Shown here one piece after another: positions 17,670 to 26,137 of a DNA stretch of 64,000 nucleotides. Source of the stretch: UBA8199 sp035358715 (lineage in GTDB: Bacteria > Verrucomicrobiota > Verrucomicrobiia > Limisphaerales > UBA8199). The stretch lies in contig DAOPPX010000004.1 of NCBI GenBank assembly GCA_035358715.1, positions 1 to 64,000 on the forward strand, given 5' to 3'. A model generated the notes under the pieces. That model did no database searches and was not told where the DNA came from. It saw nothing but the letters and a program-made list of their open reading frames with translations. The position numbers and the translations under genes were made by a program. How positions within the stretch are numbered: position 1 is the stretch's first letter; every line of letters begins with the position of its first letter.

Positions 17670-19079
17670 ATGAGCCAGAACTTCACTTCCCAGCCCCTGC
17701 CCCCGGCAGCAGATGCCCTGGGCCTGTCCTTAAGCCTGCCCTTGAGCCGCCGCCGGGTATTGCGCGCGGGCCTTTTCAGCACTGCCGGATTGCTCCTCGA
17801 CCCGGCCCGCCTGCTCGGCGCCGCGGCCCAGACGACGCCGCCCGCCAAGCCCTCCCCCGCCGGCTCGGGCGCCCAGAAAGCCAAGTCCATCATCCAGGTC
17901 TTCCTCTGGGGCGGCATGTCCCACAACGACACCTGGGACCCCAAACCCGACGCCGGCTACGACTACAACGGCTCGATGAAGACCTTCCTGCCCACCAACG
18001 TCCCGGGCATCACGCTCAGCGAATGGTTCCCCCGCCTGGCCAAACAGGCCGACAAGTTCTCCCTCATCCGCAGCATGACCCACCGCAACAACGGCCATGA
18101 AACCGCGGCCTACCTCATGCAAACCGCCCACGCCCCCGGCGGCCGCCTCGCCTACCCGAGCGTCGGCGCCGTCTTCGCCTATCTCAAGAGCAACGACTAC
18201 AAGGGGCTGATCCCCCCTTACGTCGTGCTAACCCAGCCGCAGGGCCGGTTCTCAGAAGAAGGATTCCTCGGGCCGCGCTTCAAACCCTTCGCCACCGGCG
18301 GCGACCCCAACGCCAACCGCTTCGAGGTTGAAGGCGTAGTCGCCCGCGGCATAAGCGACGACCGCCAGAAGAACCGGCGCGACCTCCTCCAGAAACTCAA
18401 CACCCTGGGCGATGCCACGTCCGCCAATCCGCAATTGGCGGCGTCCGAGGAAGCCAAACAACAAGCCTACGGCCTGATTCTCGGCGAAGGCCGGGCCGTC
18501 TTCGATCTCTCGCGGGAGAAATCTGAGCTGCGCGACCGCTATGGCCGCCACACCTTCGGGCAGGATTGTCTGGCCGCCCGCCGCATGGTCGAAGCCGCCG
18601 TCCCCTACATCGTCATCAACTACCCCGGCGGCTGGGATACCCACAAAGATCACTTCCAAACCATGGGCCGGCAATGCCCCCAACTCGACCAGGGCCTGGC
18701 CGCGCTGCTGCAGGATCTCCAGGAGCGCGGCTTGCTCGACACCACGCTCGTCTGGTGCTCCGGCGAGTTCGGCCGCACTCCAAAGATTGACTGGCAGCCC
18801 CCCTGGAACGGCGGCCGCAACCATTACGGCAACGTCTTCACCGTCCTGGTCGCCGGCGGCGGCTTCAAGGGCGGCCAGGTCGTCGGCGCCTCCGATGCCA
18901 GGGCCGAAGAGGTCAAGGACCGGCCAGTGTATCCCGCCGACCTGCTGGGCAGCATCTACCAACTCGGCGGCATTGACCCCAACGCCAAGTTGCCCCATCC
19001 CATGGGCCTGGACGCCTCTGTGCTGCCATCCGCCGCTGAAGGCGTCAAGTCCGCCGGCCTGCTCACCGAAATCATGTAG
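17670..19079 (+). CDS. DUF1501 domain protein, Tat-exported
   Basis: A 469-residue protein of the DUF1501 family (alkaline-phosphatase/sulfatase-like fold). A Tat-type signal, LSRRRVLRAGLFSTAGLLL, is near residue 24. Conserved blocks are FLWGGMSHNDTWDPKP, MTHRNNGHETAAYLMQT, GGWDTHKDHF and VWCSGEFGRTPKID, with a GGRNHY motif. DUF1501 proteins are always partnered with DUF1549 proteins, and the pair is assumed to work together at the cell envelope. Function is unproven. It starts 4 bp after the upstream gene, and the PPC protein follows 21 bp later, so all three form one operon. Confidence 0.9.
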   Translation: MSQNFTSQPLPPAADALGLSLSLPLSRRRVLRAGLFSTAGLLLDPARLLGAAAQTTPPAKPSPAGSGAQKAKSIIQVFLWGGMSHNDTWDPKPDAGYDYNGSMKTFLPTNVPGITLSEWFPRLAKQADKFSLIRSMTHRNNGHETAAYLMQTAHAPGGRLAYPSVGAVFAYLKSNDYKGLIPPYVVLTQPQGRFSEEGFLGPRFKPFATGGDPNANRFEVEGVVARGISDDRQKNRRDLLQKLNTLGDATSANPQLAASEEAKQQAYGLILGEGRAVFDLSREKSELRDRYGRHTFGQDCLAARRMVEAAVPYIVINYPGGWDTHKDHFQTMGRQCPQLDQGLAALLQDLQERGLLDTTLVWCSGEFGRTPKIDWQPPWNGGRNHYGNVFTVLVAGGGFKGGQVVGASDARAEEVKDRPVYPADLLGSIYQLGGIDPNAKLPHPMGLDASVLPSAAEGVKSAGLLTEIM

Positions 19080-19100
19080 CCCACGCCCCACGCGCAAGCC

Positions 19101-21446
19101 ATGCAGCCCCCGCACCCAACCCGCTGCCCTGCCCCCGCTATCCAACGCATCATCCTCGTCTCAAAGGAGCGCGCACATTCCTGTCCGCCCGGCCGGTTGC
19201 GCGCCAAAGAGGCAGATACGGCTGTCCGCGCCCGGGGTTGGTGGCGGCATCAAACGACGCACGCCCTTATCCTGACCGCCGCCGTGCTCCTGGCCGCCGT
19301 GCTCCTGGCCCAGGCCCAACCGCGCCCGTACGTCGGCTTCGTCTATCCCGCCGGCGGGCAACAGGGCACGACCTTTGCCGTCAAACTAGGCGGCCAGAAC
19401 CTGAACGACGCCCACCAGGTTCTGGTCACGGGTACGGGCGTCTCCGCCCGCGTCGTCGAGTGTTACCGGCGGCTCAACAACCAGGAAATGGCCCTGCTCA
19501 ACGAACAGCTCAAGCAGCTCAAACAAGCCACCTCCGCGCCGCCCGACGCCATGATGAGCTCCGACACCCCGATGATGGCCTCGGAAATGTCGGCCTCGCC
19601 CGCGGCCAACCCGCCGGGCCAGGCCGCTCCCGCCACCGGCCAGGCCGGGGCCAGCCGCCAGCTTATTGCGCGCATCGAAAAGCGAACCGCCGAATACTGC
19701 AACCGCCCCGCCAGCGTCGCTCTGGCCAGCTTGGTCTTCCTTGAGGTCTCGATCGCTCCGGACGCTCCGCCCGGCCAGCGCGAACTCAGGGTCCGCACCC
19801 CCCAGGGCGTATCCAACCCGATGGTCTTTTGCGTCGGCCAACTGCCCGAGCACACCCGCAAACCCATGCTCACCAGCAGCTCCCAGGTGCTTGGCAAGGA
19901 AGCACTCGCCCTCCGCAAACGCCCGCCCGACGAGGTCCAGACCGACATCACCCTCCCCTGCGTCCTCAACGGCCAAATCGCCTCCGGCGAAGTCAACCAA
20001 TATCGCTTCTCCGCCCGCAAGGGCCAGCGCCTGGTCATCTCCACCCTGGCCCGCCAGCTCATCCCCTTCATCGCCGACGCCGTCCCCGGCTGGTTCCAGC
20101 CCGTTCTGGTCCTGTGCCACGCCGACGGCAAGGAGGCCGCCTATCAAGACGACTACCGCTTCAACCCCGACCCCACCATCCTGTGCGAGGTTCCGCGAGA
20201 CGGCCAGTATGTGCTCACCATCCACGACAGCATCTACCGTGGACGCGAGGATTTCGTCTATCGCATCAGCCTGGGCGAGCTGCCGTTCATCACCAGCATC
20301 TTCCCCCTCGGCGCCCGGGCCGGCACGACTGCATCCATCCGCGCCCGGGGCTGGAACCTGGCCTCCAGTGAGCTGCCGCCCCCGCCCACCAACGCCGCCC
20401 CCGGCGTCCAACTCCTGTCCGCGCGCAAACAAGGCCTCGTCTCCAACCCCGCCCCCTTCGCGCTCGATGCCTTGCCCGACCGCACCGAGCGCGAACCCAA
20501 CCACCCGCTCAGCCGCGCCCAGCCACTGACCCTGCCCCTCATCGTCAACGGGCGCATGGACCAGCCGGGCGACTGGGACCTGTTCCGCTTCAATGGCCGC
20601 GCCGGCCAAACCATCGCCGCCGAAGTCTTCGCCCGCCGCTTGGATTCCCCACTCGATTCAGTCCTCAAACTCACCGACCCCGCCGGCCGGCTCCTCGCCT
20701 GGAACGACGACCGCGAAGACCTCGGCGCCGGCGCCAACACCCATCACGCCGATTCGTTTCTCCTGGCCAAACTCCCCGCCAACGGCACCTATTGCGTCCA
20801 CCTCGGCGACACCGCCCGCAACGCCGGTCCCGAGTATGCCTACCGGCTCTGCCTCCGTCCCGCCCAACCCGATTTCGCCCTCCGCGTCGCCCCCTCCAGC
20901 ATCAGCCTTCGCGCCAAATCCTCCGCCTCTCTCAGCGTTCATGCCCTCCGCCGCGACGGCTTCACCGGCCCCATCAGAATCTCCCTTAGTAACGCGCCCC
21001 CCGGCTTCTCCGCCAACACCGTTTCCCTCTCCGGCACCCAGACAGTCGTCCGTCTGAACATCAAGACTTCACTCGCGGAAACCACCGAGCCCGTCCGCCT
21101 CACCATCGCCGGCACCGCCAAAATCGGTGACCGCCAGGTCTCCCACGACGCCGTCCCCGCCGAAGACCGTATGCAGGCCTTCCTCTGGAGACACCTGGTC
21201 CCCGCCTCGGAGCTGCTCGCCACGGTTTACGACCCGGCGGCTCCGCCCAAACCCGGCCGCACCCCGCCGCCCCTCCCTCCCCCGGCCCTGACCGGAGCCT
21301 CACCGGACACTCCCGCCGGCAAGCCCAAGTTCACCAAACAACAAATCGCCAACCGCCTCCGTGAACTGAAACGCCTATTCGAGGAAGGTCTTCTCACCGA
21401 GAACTTCTACGCGCGCAAAGTCGCCGAGTGCGACCCAGCCCTCTGA
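19101..21446 (+). CDS. Exported pre-peptidase C-terminal domain protein with SHOCT-like tail
   Basis: A 781-residue protein. Its first 50 residues look unconserved and may mean the true start is later. A hydrophobic signal (ALILTAAVLLAAVLLAQAQP) precedes YVGFVYPAGGQQGTTF, a module typical of PVC proteins beside DUF1501. At least two bacterial pre-peptidase C-terminal (PPC) domains follow (NQYRFSARKGQRLVISTLAR; DWDLFRFNGRAGQTIAAEVF). The last 40 residues, RLRELKRLFEEGLLTENFYA onward, resemble a SHOCT motif, which is unusual for an exported protein. It completes the DUF1549-DUF1501 operon and probably binds carbohydrate or other envelope partners. Confidence 0.8.
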   Translation: MQPPHPTRCPAPAIQRIILVSKERAHSCPPGRLRAKEADTAVRARGWWRHQTTHALILTAAVLLAAVLLAQAQPRPYVGFVYPAGGQQGTTFAVKLGGQNLNDAHQVLVTGTGVSARVVECYRRLNNQEMALLNEQLKQLKQATSAPPDAMMSSDTPMMASEMSASPAANPPGQAAPATGQAGASRQLIARIEKRTAEYCNRPASVALASLVFLEVSIAPDAPPGQRELRVRTPQGVSNPMVFCVGQLPEHTRKPMLTSSSQVLGKEALALRKRPPDEVQTDITLPCVLNGQIASGEVNQYRFSARKGQRLVISTLARQLIPFIADAVPGWFQPVLVLCHADGKEAAYQDDYRFNPDPTILCEVPRDGQYVLTIHDSIYRGREDFVYRISLGELPFITSIFPLGARAGTTASIRARGWNLASSELPPPPTNAAPGVQLLSARKQGLVSNPAPFALDALPDRTEREPNHPLSRAQPLTLPLIVNGRMDQPGDWDLFRFNGRAGQTIAAEVFARRLDSPLDSVLKLTDPAGRLLAWNDDREDLGAGANTHHADSFLLAKLPANGTYCVHLGDTARNAGPEYAYRLCLRPAQPDFALRVAPSSISLRAKSSASLSVHALRRDGFTGPIRISLSNAPPGFSANTVSLSGTQTVVRLNIKTSLAETTEPVRLTIAGTAKIGDRQVSHDAVPAEDRMQAFLWRHLVPASELLATVYDPAAPPKPGRTPPPLPPPALTGASPDTPAGKPKFTKQQIANRLRELKRLFEEGLLTENFYARKVAECDPAL

Positions 21447-21477
21447 AGCCCGGCTCGCAGCCCGCGCTTGGACGCCG

Positions 21478-21496
21478 CGCGCCCGGATCGGGCGCG
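21478..21496. terminator. Bidirectional stem-loop between convergent genes
   Basis: CGCGCCC (21478-21484) pairs with GGGCGCG (21490-21496) around a five-base loop. It sits between the convergent PPC-protein and Tat isomerase-like genes. There is no strong T-run, so Rho-independent termination is only suggested. Confidence 0.4.
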
Positions 21497-21543
21497 GGCA
21501 TTCCTGTTCGCCTCTCGGGGGCGAGAGCGGACAGGCGCCCCGG

Positions 21544-23148
21544 TCAAGCCGCGCTCACGTTGTGAAGATCCACGCCCAGCTTCTTGAGGGCGTAGCCGGT
21601 TTCGCGCAGGTAATCGCCGTAGGCCATCATCCAGTGGAAGCCTTTCATTTCCCGGAGCAGCGCCTGGCCGTCGCCTTGCACCTTCACATCTATCTGCGAG
21701 CGGCAAATGTCCAGGAACGGGTTGCCGACGATCCGGCCTGCGAACCCCACCCACCGCTTGCAGTCGAAGTCCGGCACCAGGTTGGTGCACACCTGGCCCA
21801 GGCGCATCTCCACCTTGGGCGCGGCGCCGTAATCGGACTCGAAGTGCGTCAGGATCTTGACCCGCTCCGCCCGCCGGCCATCCATCTTGCGCGGCGCGGT
21901 GCAGTGGGCCAGCGTCACCACGTTGTCATGCGGGAAGGTCGGGTCGTTGAGGAACACCGGCTTGCCGGCAATGTAGTGCAGCAAAATGCCCGAGGGGATG
22001 ACCACGAAATCCGATTCGCAGAAGGCCAGGTACCCGTCGTCGTTGAGGAAGCTCAAGGGCATGCACGCGGTCGTTTCTGACATCCCCATGATCGTCCCCA
22101 TGCAGCCGTGCACCGTGATGGCGTCGGTGTGCGCCTCGTCCATGATGTCCTTCATCACCTCGTTGAGCACGAAAGCCTTGTCCAGGAACGGGCGCGCGGT
22201 TTGGAGGCTGACGCGCGGCTGCGCCAGGTAACGGCCGGCGGCGGCCTGGCACCGCCGGACCAGGTCGGCGTTCTGTCGGGCCGCCTTGAGCCGCGGCTCC
22301 AGGTCCTTGTAGCTGCAATCCACAATCTCCAGCTTCCAGAGGTTGCGCGCAATCTCCGGCGCCTTGCGCCCGCCCGCGCCCCAGCCGCCCGCGCCGCCGA
22401 TAGCCACGATGCGCTTGCCCAGGGTGTTCTTTAACCCGTGCAGCGCCCGCAGGCGCCAGAGCAGTTCCTCGGGCCGATCCACCACCACGTCCTCCAGCCC
22501 CAGGCCGGTCTGGTCGAACTCGTCCACCGCCTTGCGCAAGAAATGGGGATGCGCAATCTCATACCACAGGTAAACGGGGCCCGGGTCGTGGCGCAGGAAC
22601 ATCAGGTTGAACTTCTGCGGCGAGATGAGCTTCTGCAGGATGTCGCCCCCTCCCCCGGCGGCATAAACGAGCATCGCGTCGTGATCTCCGGCCGCCGCCG
22701 CGGCCGCTTCGGCGGCATTGGCCGCCGTCGCCAAAGGCAGGATTTCCAGCGCAAACTCCGCCTGGCTGCGCAGCCGCGCCAGCTCGGCGCCGATGCGGAC
22801 CTTCTCGGTGGCCAGGTCCGACTTCGTTTGGATGCCGCCCCACGAACGCCAGCTCGTGTGCTCGCGCCGCTGCGGCAGGGCGTAAGTCAGCACCGGCTGC
22901 ACTTTGAGCGCCCTCCGCGACAAAGGCCCGCGCGCCGGCAGCGCCAGCGCGGGATCGGCCCCCGCCAGGCTGTCAAAGGCCGTCAATGCCAGCCCGCTCG
23001 CCGCCGCGCCAACCCGCAACAGGAAATTGCGCCGGCTCCAATCACCCGCGACTGCCTCCGCGCAGCAGCCGCAGTGACACGAGTGAGCAGTGTGGATGTG
23101 GGGCATCGGATCGGGGGCAGGAGTTTTCGAGCAGCTATTCATGCGCAT
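21544..23148 (-). CDS. Tat-exported protein, FucI/AraA isomerase-like (tentative)
   Basis: A 534-residue protein with a Cys/His-rich leader (HTAHSCHCGCC) and a Tat signal WSRRNFLLRVGAAASGLAL near residue 38. The body has alternating alpha/beta character, with VVVDRPEELLWRLRALHGL and KRIVAIGGAGGW in the middle. The C-terminal part contains HGCMGTIMGMSETTACM and FPHDNVVTLAHCTAPRKM, reminiscent of the L-fucose/L-arabinose isomerase fold, including a His/Cys-containing strand. I cannot confirm the metal-site residues, so the isomerase link is tentative. It is monocistronic here and converges with the PPC-protein gene. Confidence 0.55.
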   Translation of the reverse strand: MRMNSCSKTPAPDPMPHIHTAHSCHCGCCAEAVAGDWSRRNFLLRVGAAASGLALTAFDSLAGADPALALPARGPLSRRALKVQPVLTYALPQRREHTSWRSWGGIQTKSDLATEKVRIGAELARLRSQAEFALEILPLATAANAAEAAAAAAGDHDAMLVYAAGGGGDILQKLISPQKFNLMFLRHDPGPVYLWYEIAHPHFLRKAVDEFDQTGLGLEDVVVDRPEELLWRLRALHGLKNTLGKRIVAIGGAGGWGAGGRKAPEIARNLWKLEIVDCSYKDLEPRLKAARQNADLVRRCQAAAGRYLAQPRVSLQTARPFLDKAFVLNEVMKDIMDEAHTDAITVHGCMGTIMGMSETTACMPLSFLNDDGYLAFCESDFVVIPSGILLHYIAGKPVFLNDPTFPHDNVVTLAHCTAPRKMDGRRAERVKILTHFESDYGAAPKVEMRLGQVCTNLVPDFDCKRWVGFAGRIVGNPFLDICRSQIDVKVQGDGQALLREMKGFHWMMAYGDYLRETGYALKKLGVDLHNVSAA

Positions 23149-23377
23149 AAGAGTCGGCGTGGTTCGATCGGCTGTCCAGACCGTTTAAGCCTTCTCGAAA
23201 CCCCTGTCAAGCCGCTCCTCGCGCCAGACAGCAATTCGGGCGCATCTCAGTTTTTGAGCGGTGTTTTCCTGGCAAAGGCGCCTACGCAGCGGCTGAGCAA
23301 CCACGGCGTGGTCTTGACCCCTCCTGACCCCATCCTTTGAGCACGGGCATCCCCCCGCCTGAGATGGACAGGCCCGC

Positions 23378-23688
23378 CGTCCCCTCCCCGTCCCGATACC
23401 GTAGTACCTCTAACCCGGGGTTAGAGGTACTACGGTATCGGGACGGGGAGGGGACGATGAGCGGAGGGCGGGGCGCGGGGGCGGAGGATGGGCGGAAGTG
23501 CCGTGCGGACAGGCGGTTACCCCAGTTCGGGGCGCCGGGGCGCGGACAGGTTCCCGGCGGGGCATGGCTGGGTCGGGCTGGGGGAAGGCGTTCGGGCCCG
23601 GGAGTCCGGGCTGCAGCCCGATTCCGGGGTGCCGGGAACCGTTACCGCAGGCCCCCAAGCCTTGGGAAGTTGCCAGGGTTTGATATGC
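23378..23688 (-). repeat. Interspersed repeat copy A (about 311 bp) with a 79-bp perfect palindrome
   Basis: Read on the minus strand, 23688 to 23378 aligns along its whole length with 41747-42051 read on the plus strand. Shared blocks include CCTGGCAAC, CCGGCACC, GGACTCCCGG, GGCACTTCCGC (or GACACTTCCGC) and CCCCCGCGCCCC. The left edge is a perfect palindrome with 39-bp arms, 23378-23416 and 23418-23456, around 23417. It has no open frame that looks coding. The rest of the 746-bp gap 23149-23894 holds nothing I recognise. Confidence 0.8.
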
Positions 23689-23894
23689 GCTCCAGCAATT
23701 CTGATTATGGACCAGATCGGGACGCCGGGTGAGGGCACCCGGCCTATCAGGATGACGGGGGGTATGGTGAGCGGGGGAACTGGACTCGTCCAGACGGGCC
23801 AGGATGTCTCAGCCTGCTGCCCTCCTGGACGGGCTTTGGGGGTGCTTTGGAATGCGGGCTTGCCCGGTGGGGATTTCCGGTTCATGCTCAGTGC

Positions 23895-25127
23895 ATGGCG
23901 ACAGGGCTGATTGCAGCCGCAGTGGTGGTTTTGATCTTTGCGGGGGCGACCTTCTTTTTCGCCCTCGCGGAGACGGCGTTGTTTTCCCTGAGCAAGTGGC
24001 AGGTGCGTCAACTGGCCGAGCGGCGGCCAGGGGCGGGGGGCGTGGTGGCGCAGTTGCTGGCGGAGCCGCAGGATTTGCTGGCGGCCATGGTGCTGGGGAA
24101 TACGTTCGCAAGCGCGGCGATGCTGGCGGTGGCGCTGTGGAAGGCCATCCACGGGCAGTGGCCGCTGGCCGCGACTGTGGCGGGATTGCTGGGGCTGATC
24201 CTGATCGGCTGCGAGGTGTGGCCCAAGACGCTGGCGGTGCGGCGGCCCGAGCGGTGGGCGTTGCGGGTGGCGCGGCCGATGGCGTTCATGCTCCGGTTCA
24301 GCCTGCCGCTGTGCCGGGGGGCCCAGAAGGTCAACGCGGCGATTCTGCGGGCGGTCGCGCGCTGGGCGGTGCAGCCGGGAGCCGCCGCATCGGATGCGGA
24401 TTACCAGGAGTTGCTGGAAATGGCCTTTCAGCAAGGGGCGCTGGCGCAATCGGAGAAGGAGATCATCCTGCAAATCATCAGCCTGGACCGCCGCACGGCG
24501 CGGGAAGTGATGAAGCCGCGGTCGCGGATGGCGGCGATCCCGGGCGACCTGTCGGTGGAGGAGATGATCGCCGAGGCGCGCAAGCACAAGCGTCGCCGGC
24601 TCCCCATCTACGACGAGGACGCCGATACGATCGTGGGCGTGCTCAACACGCGGGCGCTGCTGCTGGACCCGCAGATTGACCTGGCGGACGCCATCGAGCT
24701 GCCTTCGTTCGTGCCTGAGACGATGAACCTGCTGCAACTGTTCAAGGCCTTGCAGCGGCAGCAGCGCGGGCTGGCGATCGTGCTGGATGAATTCGGCGGC
24801 ACGGCCGGCATCGTGACCATGGAGGAGATTCTCGAAGAGGTGATCGGCAAAATCCGGGGCGAGGCGGAGTCGGAGGGGTTCGTGATGGAGAAATTGGGGC
24901 CGGGGCGCTGGCGCGTGGCCGGGACGCTGCGGCTGGACGATTTCCGGCGGGAATATCCGGCGCTGGGCGACGTGCCGGAGGTCGAGACAATGGGCGGGCT
25001 GCTGGCGAGCCTGCTGGACGTGGTGCCGGCGCAAGGCCAGGCGGCGACATTCTGCGGGCTCAAGCTCACGGCGCAGGTGGCCGACGAGCGGCGCGTGCGG
25101 GAGTTGCTGGTGGAAACGGTGAAATAG
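23895..25127 (+). CDS. CNNM/HlyC-CorC family membrane protein 1
   Basis: A 410-residue protein of the DUF21-CBS-CorC_HlyC family. Members are linked to Mg2+/Co2+ export or its regulation. The N-terminal DUF21 region has about four membrane segments, with FFALAETALFSLSKWQVRQL as the hallmark. It is followed by a CBS pair (REVMKPRSRMAAIPG; IVLDEFGGTAGIVTMEEILE) and a C-terminal CorC_HlyC domain (WRVAGTLRLDDFRR). It is the first of three tandem paralogues. ATG 23895 (MATGLIAAAVVVL) puts the first membrane segment at the N terminus. Confidence 0.9.
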   Translation: MATGLIAAAVVVLIFAGATFFFALAETALFSLSKWQVRQLAERRPGAGGVVAQLLAEPQDLLAAMVLGNTFASAAMLAVALWKAIHGQWPLAATVAGLLGLILIGCEVWPKTLAVRRPERWALRVARPMAFMLRFSLPLCRGAQKVNAAILRAVARWAVQPGAAASDADYQELLEMAFQQGALAQSEKEIILQIISLDRRTAREVMKPRSRMAAIPGDLSVEEMIAEARKHKRRRLPIYDEDADTIVGVLNTRALLLDPQIDLADAIELPSFVPETMNLLQLFKALQRQQRGLAIVLDEFGGTAGIVTMEEILEEVIGKIRGEAESEGFVMEKLGPGRWRVAGTLRLDDFRREYPALGDVPEVETMGGLLASLLDVVPAQGQAATFCGLKLTAQVADERRVRELLVETVK

Positions 25128-25141
25128 GGGCGAGAGTCAAC

Positions 25142-26131
25142 ATGGAAACCAACTCCATCATTTGGGCGGCCTTCGGCGCGTGCCTGGCGCTGTCGTTTGT
25201 GTTGTCGGGCATGGAAGCGGGGGTGTTTGCCTTGAGCCGGTTGCGCATACGCCGGCAGATGCGCGCGGGGAAGGCGTCGGCCAAAGTGCTGCACGATTAC
25301 CTCGAGAACCCGGAGAACTTCCTCTGGACCATTCTGGTGGGCAGCACCCTGGTGAATTTCTTCGTCCTGGGCTGGCTGGTGGTGCGGCTGCACTCGGCGC
25401 TCTCGGGCCAAAGGCTGTGGTTCGTGCTGGTGTTCTCGGTTGCCGTGTTCCTGTTCTACACGTTCTTTGATCTGCTGCCCAAGATGCTGTTCCGGACCTA
25501 CCCGAACCGGCTGTGCGTGGCGCTGGCGCGCCCGTTCCGGCTCGTCCACCTGGCGTTGCGTCCGCTGGTGGCGCTGGTCGAGGCGTTCTCGGGCGCGCTG
25601 CTGCGGTGGCGGGGCGGCAAGGTGTTCACCGGCCGCCTCTTCGGCAACCGCGAGGAGCTGCGGTTGTTGATGCAGGAGTCGGCGCAGGGCTTGACTTCGG
25701 AGGAGCGAACGATGATCAACCGGGTGCTGGACCTCCAGGCGCTGACGGTGCGGCAGGTGATGCGACCGCTGGAGGAGGTGGTGGGAGTGAGCGCGGCGAC
25801 GCCGGTGAGCGCCGTCCTGGCGCTATGCCGCGAGCGGAAGCTGGCCCGGCTGCCGGTGTGGGAAGAGCGGGACGGGGGCCGGCGGATCATCGGGATGCTG
25901 GGCCTGGGCACGCTGCTCTATCAGCGGGCGGTGGATGAGACCAGGCCCATCGGCGATTACGTGAGGCCGGCGCTGTTCCTGGATGAGAACCTGCGACTCG
26001 AGGTCGCGCTGGGGCGTTTGCAGCGGAGCGGGCAGCGGCTGGCGATCGTGCTGAACCGCGAGCGGCGCGAGATCGGAATCCTGAGCTTGCAGGACGTGCT
26101 GAAGGTGATCTTCGGGGAGGTGAGCCTCTAA
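25142..26131 (+). CDS. CNNM/HlyC-CorC family membrane protein 2, without C-terminal domain
   Basis: A 329-residue paralogue of its neighbours, beginning 14 bp after the first. The DUF21 region (FVLSGMEAGVFALSRLRIRR; LRPLVALVEAF) and CBS pair (TVRQVMRPLEEVVGVSA; RLAIVLNRERREIGILSLQD) are present. It ends straight after the second CBS motif and lacks the CorC_HlyC domain. The second CBS loop reads NRERREIG instead of the DE(F/Y)GGTxG seen in both neighbours, so ligand binding may differ. It is probably part of the same operon and perhaps a hetero-oligomer partner. Confidence 0.85.
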   Translation: METNSIIWAAFGACLALSFVLSGMEAGVFALSRLRIRRQMRAGKASAKVLHDYLENPENFLWTILVGSTLVNFFVLGWLVVRLHSALSGQRLWFVLVFSVAVFLFYTFFDLLPKMLFRTYPNRLCVALARPFRLVHLALRPLVALVEAFSGALLRWRGGKVFTGRLFGNREELRLLMQESAQGLTSEERTMINRVLDLQALTVRQVMRPLEEVVGVSAATPVSAVLALCRERKLARLPVWEERDGGRRIIGMLGLGTLLYQRAVDETRPIGDYVRPALFLDENLRLEVALGRLQRSGQRLAIVLNRERREIGILSLQDVLKVIFGEVSL

Positions 26132-26137
26132 CGGCTT

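Noticed and set aside
16049..17944. 631-codon minus-strand open frame over the DUF1549 and DUF1501 genes
   Set aside because: The plus-strand genes have clear domains, while this frame is Gly/Glu/Val-rich without any recognisable motif.
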